Assembly: GCA_017963715.1 (NCBI GenBank)
Contig: JAGCTK010000140.1
Location: forward strand, 1-12,297
Origin: Alphaproteobacteria bacterium
GTDB lineage: Bacteria > Pseudomonadota > Alphaproteobacteria > RF32 > CAG-239
DNA length: 12,297 nt
Direction: 5' to 3'
The position numbers were made by a program, and so were the translations under genes. Shown here in pieces: positions 7,650 to 12,297 of the stretch. Every line of letters starts with the position of its first letter. The stretch's first letter is position 1. Below the pieces are notes generated by a model that was not told where the DNA came from, did no database searches, and saw only the letters and a list, made by a program, of their open reading frames with translations.

Positions 7650-8243
7650 ATGAAAAAAAGAACAATCATTGCCATCATTGCTGTGGCTTGCGGTATCAGT
7701 GTTAATGCTCAGAATTTTGGTTTTGGCGTAAATACCAAAATGTGTTTACAAGAAGGTGTTTCGTATGGAGCAAAAGCCCTTTCGCCTTCTGTCCAAATTG
7801 TTTATGAGTTAGGAGCAGAGCCTTGCTTTGCTTTGGAAGGGTCAGCCTCATTCGGCGTTCGCTACGCTGAAGCGGAAAAACACTTTTCCAACAATGCCGG
7901 TAGCCGTTTAGACTATGTGTGGGAAGGTATGACCTGTACGGCGGATTTCGATTTGTATGCCAAATTGGTACTATATCGTTTCCAGATTATCGGCGGCATC
8001 GGTTATGCTTATAGGCAGCCAACCTCTATTGAAGACGAGTTATCACCTGTTTCAGATCACATCTGTACATGGTGCTGCTACGGATACTCTGCTTCAGGTA
8101 TCAAGGCATCGACAGGTGTCGGATTATCTCTTATGGGTAATCTTGACTTAAGAGCGATGATTCATCTTATGCCTTACACCGATTCTGGTAAAAAGGTTTT
8201 CAAACCAGGGGTGGAGATAGGAATCATTTATTACATTATGTAA
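7650..8243 (+). CDS. Exported envelope protein, probable small outer-membrane beta-barrel
   Basis: The specific family is not recognised. The 197-residue product begins MKKRTIIAIIAVACGISVNA and continues QNFGFGVN. This is a classic Sec signal peptide with a likely cleavage after Ala20. The mature part is rich in alternating hydrophobic/polar stretches and Gly/aromatic residues (for example ALEGSASFGVRY, FQIIGGIGYAY, GVEIGIIYYIM), as in 8-strand barrels, but the last residue is Met rather than the usual Phe. Six Cys are in the mature part, including a WCCYGY cluster near 141-146. The mature N terminus starting with Gln is very common in Bacteroidota, so horizontal origin is possible. The start at 7650 is chosen over an in-frame TTG at 7620 because of the signal peptide; its SD is weak (AGAG). 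Promoter and terminator flank it closely, so it is a single-gene unit. Confidence 0.75.
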   Translation: MKKRTIIAIIAVACGISVNAQNFGFGVNTKMCLQEGVSYGAKALSPSVQIVYELGAEPCFALEGSASFGVRYAEAEKHFSNNAGSRLDYVWEGMTCTADFDLYAKLVLYRFQIIGGIGYAYRQPTSIEDELSPVSDHICTWCCYGYSASGIKASTGVGLSLMGNLDLRAMIHLMPYTDSGKKVFKPGVEIGIIYYIM

Positions 8244-8250
8244 GCTCTAA

Positions 8251-8283
8251 AAAAAGGCATCAGTGTTCAACTGATGCCTTTTT
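8251..8283. terminator. Bidirectional intrinsic terminator
   Basis: AAAAAGGCATCAG (8251-8263), a 7-nt loop, and CTGATGCCTTTTT (8271-8283) form a perfect 13-bp stem. The A-run on one side and T-run on the other make it functional in both directions. It ends the plus-strand envelope-protein gene (stop at 8243) and the minus-strand small gene (stop at 8308). Confidence 0.9.
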
Positions 8284-8307
8284 GCTATTCAAGTCCGATA
8301 CAACCTT

Positions 8308-8457
8308 CTAAGGTGTGTAGGGCTGATTGTCGTTCCATTCGGAGACGGGATTGTTACTGATGGGCCCTGCGGGACCATTTGTGTTTTTTGAGCCGCTACG
8401 TACGCCGATTGCGATACAAAGTGCAGAAGCAGCGCCGATAAATAATGCTGTAAACAT
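8308..8457 (-). CDS. Putative small membrane-associated protein of 49 residues
   Basis: No family is recognised. The frame runs from ATG at 8457-8455 to TAG at 8310-8308. Residues 2-19 (FTALFIGAASALCIAIGV) form one hydrophobic helix. It is followed by R20, K24 and a polar, Gly/Pro/Asn-rich tail (NGPAGPISNNP, then EWNDNQPYTP). The helix could be an uncleaved membrane anchor or an atypical signal sequence; the N terminus has no Lys or Arg. Support for a real gene is a good promoter at 8510-8538 giving a leader of about 45 nt, and a perfect terminator 25 bp after the stop. Against it, no convincing SD precedes the ATG, and the length alone would allow chance. The neighbouring plsX unit is separate. 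Confidence 0.5.
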   Translation of the reverse strand: MFTALFIGAASALCIAIGVRSGSKNTNGPAGPISNNPVSEWNDNQPYTP

Positions 8458-8509
8458 AAATATTTGTTTTAAAGGTTAAATAATACACATAAAAACAATC
8501 GCTTGGTCT

Positions 8510-8538
8510 ATGGTATTCGGCAATCGCAAATTTGTCAA
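8510..8538 (-). promoter_or_regulatory. Promoter for the 49-residue gene
   Basis: On the minus strand a perfect TTGACA (8538-8533) is followed after exactly 17 bp by TACCAT (8515-8510, 4 of 6 matches to TATAAT). It lies downstream of plsX and points to the small gene, so transcription need not depend on plsX. Confidence 0.55.
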
Positions 8539-8550
8539 GCAAAAATATCA

Positions 8551-8567
8551 GTTGCACGGTATGCAAC
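8551..8567 (-). promoter_or_regulatory. Palindrome between plsX and the small gene: operator or weak terminator
   Basis: GTTGCA (8551-8556) and TGCAAC (8562-8567) form a 6-bp inverted repeat with a 5-nt centre. On the minus strand it exactly fills a 17-bp gap between TTGACC (8573-8568) and TGATAT (8550-8545), a poor promoter match. It is also followed by a short T-run, so it may instead help end plsX transcription. Confidence 0.3.
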
Positions 8568-8608
8568 GGTCAAAACTGAATCAAAAAGATTGTTGAAGAC
8601 GTTGTTGA

Positions 8609-9667
8609 TTATAAAACGTCGTAAAACATGTCTTGCGAAATTTCTTCCAAATCAATGTCTTCAAGTTCTTCCTTGATGGTGGCGACAAAGTTTTGACGCA
8701 CCAGAAGGGCTGCATTGTTGATGGCAACCGAAAATGAAAAACCGTCGGCACCGCCGTGACTTTTAACGGACAAACCATTGAGGCCGACAAACATCGCGCC
8801 GTTATAAAGTTTCGGATTCATCACTTTTTTGACATGTCTTGCCGCAAAAGCCAAAAATGGCAGGCCGAGCCACGAAATCGGCGATTTTTTGACAGCGTCT
8901 TTCAAGATGGCGGCTGCAAATTTTGCCGTGCCTTCAATCGATTTTAAGGCCACATTGCCGGTAAAACCATCGGCAATAATTACGTCCGCTTTGCCAAACG
9001 GAATGTCATGCGGCTCAATATATCCGACAAAATTGAGGCCCAAATCTTCGGATGCTTCACGCAACATTTGCGCAGCATGGCGAATTTCTTCGCGGCCTTT
9101 CATTTCTTCGGAGCCTATATTTAAAAGAGCGACTCGCGGTGAGGGGAGGTCAAGCGCGTGTCTGGCCAAAACATTACCCATCACGGCAAACTCGGCCAAA
9201 TTGACGGCCGAACATTCCGAGTTGGCGCCCAAATCCAACATCACGTATTTGCCGTAACGATGCGGCATAATACTGACGATGGCGGGACGATGAATTTTTT
9301 GAATCGTCTTTAACAGCATTTTGGAGATGGCCATCAAAGCGCCGGTGTTTCCTGCCGATACAACGGCCTGTGCTTCACCGTTTCTGACGGCGTCAATCGC
9401 CTGATACATGCTGGTATTTTTGTTGCGAATAACTTGAGAGGGCTTGTCCTCATTGCGCACCAAATCATCACAGTGTCTGATTTCGCAGACATCTTTGAGT
9501 TTTGGAAACTTTTTCATTTCCGCTTCAATCAAAGCCGAATCACCAAAAAGCAAAAACCGCATATCCGGGTTTTTCTTTGAAGCGATGGCCAAACCTTCGA
9601 TAACAATTTTGGGCGAATGATCGCCACCCATTGCGTCAACGGATATAATCAGCGGATTTTCTTCCAT
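8609..9667 (-). CDS. plsX: Phosphate acyltransferase PlsX
   Basis: PlsX converts acyl-ACP and phosphate to acyl-phosphate, the donor for PlsY in phospholipid synthesis; it is a peripheral membrane enzyme. The start at 9667 (MEENPLIISVDAMGGD) gives 352 residues. It is chosen over an in-frame TTG at 9688 because AAGGGG is about 7 nt upstream and the family N terminus fits. Visible motifs are VDAMGGDHSP (10-19), SAGNTGALMA (104-113), DLGANSECSA (145-154), LLNIGSEEMKG (181-191) and ADGFTGNVALK (232-242). It follows rpmF by 23 bp, the common rpmF-plsX pairing that joins ribosome and membrane synthesis. The usual next gene, fabH, is absent. No strong terminator follows. Confidence 0.97.
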   Translation of the reverse strand: MEENPLIISVDAMGGDHSPKIVIEGLAIASKKNPDMRFLLFGDSALIEAEMKKFPKLKDVCEIRHCDDLVRNEDKPSQVIRNKNTSMYQAIDAVRNGEAQAVVSAGNTGALMAISKMLLKTIQKIHRPAIVSIMPHRYGKYVMLDLGANSECSAVNLAEFAVMGNVLARHALDLPSPRVALLNIGSEEMKGREEIRHAAQMLREASEDLGLNFVGYIEPHDIPFGKADVIIADGFTGNVALKSIEGTAKFAAAILKDAVKKSPISWLGLPFLAFAARHVKKVMNPKLYNGAMFVGLNGLSVKSHGGADGFSFSVAINNAALLVRQNFVATIKEELEDIDLEEISQDMFYDVL

Positions 9668-9690
9668 CGGACCGCCCCTTCGTATCAAAT

Positions 9691-9876
9691 TTATTCTGCA
9701 GAGTTTTGTTTAATCACTTCTTTGCCGTCATACTGGCCGCATTTCGGGCAAACGTTGTGCGGACGTTTTAATTCGCCGCAGTTAGGGCATTCTTGGTAAG
9801 AAGCCGCTGCCAACGCATCATGCGAACGACGCATATCACGACGTGATTTCGAAGTTTTCTTTTTTGGTGTTGCCAT
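9691..9876 (-). CDS. rpmF: 50S ribosomal protein L32
   Basis: L32 is a small zinc-ribbon protein of the 50S subunit. The 61-residue product begins [21 protein letters not shown], the family start, and has four zinc ligands: Cys30, Cys33, Cys43 and Cys46 (CPNC...CPKC). It is therefore the zinc-binding form. AAAGG lies about 8 nt before the ATG. It heads a two-gene unit with plsX, as in many Gram-negative bacteria. Confidence 0.97.
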   Translation of the reverse strand: MATPKKKTSKSRRDMRRSHDALAAASYQECPNCGELKRPHNVCPKCGQYDGKEVIKQNSAE

Positions 9877-9920
9877 TTTTTTAGCCTTTATTTTAAATTA
9901 ACACAAATTGTTTAACTGCT

Positions 9921-9947
9921 TTTATATAATTTTTTTGTCTTTTGCAA
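9921..9947 (-). promoter_or_regulatory. Possible promoter for rpmF-plsX
   Basis: On the minus strand TTGCAA (9947-9942) and TATAAA (9926-9921) are separated by 15 bp, shorter than the 16-18 bp optimum. Transcription would begin near 9914, about 38 nt before the rpmF start codon. The 139-bp gap to the upstream membrane-protein gene makes an independent promoter likely, but this exact site is uncertain. Confidence 0.35.
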
Positions 9948-10015
9948 GCATTATTTTTTGAGTCAGTATGTTTTTTGTGTGTTGAAACGGCAAAAGCACT
10001 TACAAAACAGGCATT

Positions 10016-10489
10016 TTACATTAAATTTGCGCCGTTTAAGTACCAGACGCCGGCATTCAAATAGGTGGCAAACAGCAACCACAAAAGATAAGGATATTGC
10101 AGATAAGCAGCCGTTTTAGAAAGTGAGGCAAAGGCTTGTATCATCTGAAAAACCGTGATGTCAAGCAACACCAAACATACCAAAGCCAAAGCAAATTGCG
10201 CGTTGGCAAAAAACAGCACGCACCATAAAACGTGAAGGACAAGTTGATAAATAAAAAGCATCATCGCTTTTTTGTTGCCCTCTTTATTGATAACAATGGT
10301 GCACGATATAATCATCAAAACATACAAAATCGGCCATATAAGCGGAAAAATATGATTTGGCGGGTTAAGCGGCGGTAAATTTAAGCCGGAATAAAAAGAA
10401 TCAACACCGAGATAACTGAAATAAGATGATAAACCGGCCGTGACGGCCACAAGGAAAAATGCAACAACAAAACGCAAAAAATATGTCAT
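10016..10489 (-). CDS. tspO: TspO/MBR family integral membrane protein
   Basis: TspO proteins are five-helix membrane proteins binding porphyrins and other hydrophobic ligands; in Rhodobacter TspO acts in porphyrin-linked regulation and stress responses. The 157-residue length is typical. Visible signatures are LNLPPLNPPNHIFPLIWPILY (residues 36-56; the P-P, W52 and Y56 positions are characteristic), YQLVLHVLWCVLFF (81-94) and QYPYLLWLLFATYLNAGVWYLN (131-152). Five hydrophobic segments are apparent. At the usual Asn of the Q-x(3)-N-x(2)-W motif it has His86, a variation seen in divergent members. AAGGGA lies 8 nt before the ATG. No porphyrin, carotenoid or photolyase gene neighbours it, so the physiological role is open. 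Confidence 0.88.
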   Translation of the reverse strand: MTYFLRFVVAFFLVAVTAGLSSYFSYLGVDSFYSGLNLPPLNPPNHIFPLIWPILYVLMIISCTIVINKEGNKKAMMLFIYQLVLHVLWCVLFFANAQFALALVCLVLLDITVFQMIQAFASLSKTAAYLQYPYLLWLLFATYLNAGVWYLNGANLM

Positions 10490-10590
10490 GATACGTATCC
10501 CTTATATATTGTGTGTTTTTTGAGATAAGCACGCATTTCAAAAATTCAAGAGAAAGGTTAAAAATGATATGACATGAGTGTATTATTTAA

Positions 10591-10619
10591 TTGAAATCAC
10601 GTTATTTTTTTCATATTTT
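10591..10619 (+). promoter_or_regulatory. Possible promoter for the LRR protein
   Basis: TTGAAA (10591-10596) and TATTTT (10614-10619) are spaced 17 bp. It would leave an almost 300-nt leader that includes the inverted repeat and the repeat array. I saw no better match closer to the gene. In DNA this AT-rich the match could be chance. Confidence 0.3.
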
Positions 10620-10632
10620 AGGTGTACAATTT

Positions 10633-10751
10633 AAACGGTGGTTTAAATCAAGCACTTTTTTGGTAAAATTGAAAATTTTTTTGTTGTGCAAAATCAATGC
10701 ATTAGGAAAAATCATTTCTTTGCAACATGTGTATGATTTAAACCACCCTTT
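10633..10751. repeat. 18-bp near-perfect inverted repeat enclosing 83 bp
   Basis: The left arm at 10633-10650 (core GGTGGTTTAAATCA, 10637-10650) and the right arm at 10734-10751 (core TGATTTAAACCACC, 10734-10747) are reverse complements, with one mismatch in 18. The enclosed 83 bp are very AT-rich. It could be a small invertible segment, a solo MITE-like element, or a long cruciform or RNA stem in the leader of the LRR gene. Confidence 0.85.
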
Positions 10752-10806
10752 ATGATACACTTTCTTATAGTGATAGGTACTGTCATTGTTAGACTTGCCT
10801 CTTGGC

Positions 10807-10895
10807 GTCATTCTCGGCCGTGACCCTGTCATCCTGAACAATGCTGTCATCCTCGGGCGTGTCCCTGTCATCCTCGGGCTCTGACCTGAGGATCC
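10807..10895 (+). repeat. Upstream GTCATCCTCGGGC repeat array with terminal palindrome
   Basis: Four imperfect units each begin GTCAT: 10807-10827, 10828-10845, 10846-10866 and 10867-10895. The last is complete: ATCCTCGGG (10870-10878) can pair with CCTGAGGAT (10885-10893), a 9-bp stem with one G-T. Similar TCAT-C-CGGG palindromes are, to my recollection, common between alphaproteobacterial genes. The complete unit lies 28 bp from the LRR start codon, and the same family occurs inverted after the gene. Confidence 0.85.
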
Positions 10896-10923
10896 AAAAA
10901 CAACTTTTTAAGGAGTAAGATTT

Positions 10924-12159
10924 ATGAAAAACACATTTTTAATCACAACGCTTTTAGCCACAACCGCTTTGGCGACAAATGCTGTCGCGGCGTGCACACC
11001 TGTCACTGATGGTAATTGTGGCTATAATTGTACATATACAATCAATGCAGATTGTCACCTTGTCATCCAGGGGCCGACACAAGAAGGACAAACAGGCGGT
11101 ATGTATCAGCGTGTTTTTTATGGAAATACAGATATCATAAGCGCAGAAATTAAGGGGAACATCACAAATATCGGGCAGGATGCTTTTAACAGTGCGTCAA
11201 ACCTGACTTCTATCACAATCGGCAGTGGCGTTACAATTATCAAAGATGGTGCCTTTGCTAATGCCTCAAGCCTAACTTCCATCGTCATTCCGGATTCGGT
11301 CACAACAATTGAAGAAAGCGCATTTTGGGGGGCCTCAAGCTTAACTTCTGTCACACTTCCGGCATCAATTACAACGATTGGTGGCGCTGCCTTTCGCGAT
11401 ACCCCGAGTTTAACATCTATGACCATTCCTGATTCACTCACAACCATTCCTAATGCTTTTGTCTTTAGGGACACAAGTTTAACTTCCCTCGTCATTCCGG
11501 ATTCGGTCACAACAATTGAAGTAAGAGCATTTTTGGGGGCTACAAATTTAAGTTCTATCGTGATGCCTGATCCCGTACCCACCATGTCGTGGTGGACTTT
11601 TGAAGGCACACCGGCGGAAACTGCGATTTATTGTCAAAATCAAGCTTGCAAAACGGCAGTGATCAATGCAAGTTATGTGGGCAATAACTTTGTTGATTAT
11701 ACCAAAGGCGTGGATGGCGTTTTTACATCGGGTGGCGTTATGTACGCTTCAGCTGAAGACATGCAAAAAGGAGCATCCGCCTCTTGCGGTAATCATGATG
11801 CTTGCGTTGCAAAAGTTCAGGAATATAAAGAAGCCAAAGCCGCATCTATGGCCGGCGGTTCGCTGTGTCAAACCAAGCAAGGATGCTTAAATCTGATAGA
11901 TATGGTATCAAATGATTCTTATGCATGCACGACCATTGCAACGTGTCAATCTATGGCTGCCGGCTATGGCGTCAACTTAGCCGCGGCTGACCCCGAGCCG
12001 GCAATTGTTAATCCGGGTGGCAACGGCGGTAGCGGCACCGGCACAGGCGGCGGAAGTAGCACCGGTAGCGGTAAACGTATTTATACCGTCGAGGAAGCGC
12101 GTCAAGCCGTCGAAGCAGCCGGCACAGAGACGGTCAATTTCAGAATAAGGTATAAGTAG
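10924..12159 (+). CDS. Secreted Cys-rich leucine-rich-repeat (BspA-type) surface protein
   Basis: The 411-residue product opens with a Sec signal peptide (MKNTFLITTLLATTALATNAVAA). V21-A22-A23-C24 also fits a permissive lipobox, so it may be a lipoprotein. A Cys-rich segment (C24, C32, C36, C44) precedes six 23-residue repeats at residues 83-220 of the form A-F-x(4)-L-T-S-I-x-I-P-D-S-V-T-T-I, the BspA/LRR_5 type associated with surface adhesion and host contact. Next comes a domain with Cys pairs 237/242, 288/294, 315/321 and 335/341, the last three each C-x5-C. A Gly/Ser/Thr linker (364-383) and a charged tail (KRIYTVEEARQAVEAAG, ending FRIRYK) close it. The tail may be a sorting or anchoring module. 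AGGAG lies 8 nt before the ATG. Repeat arrays bracket the gene on both sides, and it appears to be monocistronic. The molecular target is unknown. Confidence 0.88.
   Translation: MKNTFLITTLLATTALATNAVAACTPVTDGNCGYNCTYTINADCHLVIQGPTQEGQTGGMYQRVFYGNTDIISAEIKGNITNIGQDAFNSASNLTSITIGSGVTIIKDGAFANASSLTSIVIPDSVTTIEESAFWGASSLTSVTLPASITTIGGAAFRDTPSLTSMTIPDSLTTIPNAFVFRDTSLTSLVIPDSVTTIEVRAFLGATNLSSIVMPDPVPTMSWWTFEGTPAETAIYCQNQACKTAVINASYVGNNFVDYTKGVDGVFTSGGVMYASAEDMQKGASASCGNHDACVAKVQEYKEAKAASMAGGSLCQTKQGCLNLIDMVSNDSYACTTIATCQSMAAGYGVNLAAADPEPAIVNPGGNGGSGTGTGGGSSTGSGKRIYTVEEARQAVEAAGTETVNFRIRYK
11170..11583 (+). repeat. Six intragenic 69-bp repeats encoding the LRRs
   Basis: Codons 83-220 are six copies of a 69-bp unit. 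Most have diverged, but the 33 bases at 11282-11314 and 11489-11521 are identical and exactly 207 bp (three units) apart. This suggests that a block of three repeats was duplicated, or kept alike by recombination. Confidence 0.85.
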
Positions 12160-12162
12160 AGA

Positions 12163-12297
12163 GATCCTCGGGTCGGAGCCCGAGGATGATGTTAAAAAAA
12201 AGCCCGAGGATGACGTTAAAAAAAAGCCCGAGGATGACGTTTAAAAAAAGCCTGAGGATGACAATTATGTGTGCCCGAGGGTGATAGTCAACCCTCG
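12163..12297 (-). repeat. Downstream GTCATCCTCGGGC repeat array, inverted relative to the upstream one
   Basis: Beginning 4 bp after the LRR stop is a palindrome: ATCCTCGGG (12164-12172), 6-nt loop, CCCGAGGAT (12179-12187). It leads into tandem units GCCCGAGGATGAyG plus an A-run at 12178-12201, 12202-12225 and 12226-12249 (24 bp each), then a degenerate unit (12250-12272). The last unit contains a 7-bp inverted repeat, CGAGGGT/ACCCTCG (12276-12297), that ends at the window edge. Read on the minus strand it has the same layout as the upstream array, including the complete palindrome nearest the gene. The array may continue past the window. Confidence 0.9.

Larger units (their letters stand above)
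10490..10923. other. AT-rich region between the TspO and LRR-protein genes
   Basis: No convincing gene lies in these 434 bp. A minus-strand open frame at 10611-10871 is made partly of repeat sequence and has no family resemblance. The region holds a distant promoter candidate, an 18-bp inverted repeat (10633-10751), a repeat array (10807-10895) and the SD of the LRR gene (AGGAG, 10911-10915). Confidence 0.75.

Noticed and set aside
8581-8609. Possible plsX terminator with a GACGTT/AACGTC stem
   Set aside because: The stem is only 6 bp with an 11-nt loop, and the T-run is displaced by about 10 nt, so it is not convincing.
10490-10499. Perfect 10-bp palindrome GATACGTATC between the SD and start of tspO
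   Set aside because: Short and isolated, with no second copy nearby; a binding site cannot be supported.
10611-10871. Minus-strand open frame of 86 codons
   Set aside because: Its first third is translated GTCATCC repeat (RPRMT-like periodicity) and the rest crosses the inverted repeat; there is no SD or family resemblance.
10807-10895. CRISPR-like array of GTCATCC units
   Set aside because: Units are adjacent and unequal without unique spacers, and no cas gene is present; it fits palindromic intergenic repeats.
11118-11609. Long minus-strand open frame opposite the LRR region
   Set aside because: It is the antisense shadow of the 69-bp repeats, whose periodicity keeps the opposite frame open.

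Overview
The window reads as a chromosomal segment of a low-to-moderate GC alphaproteobacterium, plausibly host- or gut-associated. This is inferred from the character of the ribosomal proteins (an L3 with QDPG in its central loop and a C-terminal tail, a zinc-free 101-residue S14, an S8 starting MAMTDPLGD), the rpmF-plsX pair, a TspO homologue, and palindromic TCATCCTCGGG-type intergenic repeats. No rRNA, tRNA, CRISPR, transposase or integrase was seen.

Positions 1-7256 (minus strand) are the S10/spc ribosomal protein operon in canonical order: rpsJ, rplC, rplD, rplW, rplB, rpsS, rplV, rpsC, rplP, rpmC, rpsQ, rplN, rplX, rplE, rpsN, rpsH and the start of rplF. Genes are packed tightly. Two junctions are TAATG overlaps, rplW overlaps rplD by 7 bp, and several Shine-Dalgarno (SD) sites lie in the upstream stop or 3' end. 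The only gap over 20 bp is rpsJ-rplC. The leader before rpsJ has candidate promoters and two hairpins. No tuf or str operon precedes rpsJ. The rplF fragment carries an in-frame TAA at codon 47, which is either an error or a real lesion.

Positions 7257-8608 hold a plus-strand gene for a small exported, probably beta-barrel envelope protein with a strong sigma70-type promoter (TTGACA-N17-TAAAAT). It converges on a previously unlisted 49-codon minus-strand gene (8308-8457) that has its own TTGACA-N17-TACCAT promoter. Both end around one perfect, symmetrical terminator hairpin.

Positions 8609-10489 (minus strand) contain rpmF-plsX (ribosomal protein L32 plus a phospholipid synthesis acyltransferase) and, upstream, a TspO/MBR membrane protein.

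Positions 10490-12297 are an accessory-looking island. A secreted, Cys-rich protein with six BspA-type 23-residue leucine-rich repeats (10924-12159) sits between two arrays of one repeat family in mirror-image orientation. Each array ends in a full palindrome directly beside the gene (25 of 28 bases match between the two). A separate 18-bp inverted repeat encloses 83 bp further upstream. This repeat-bounded surface-protein cassette, the unlisted small gene and the rplF stop are the points most worth a second look.
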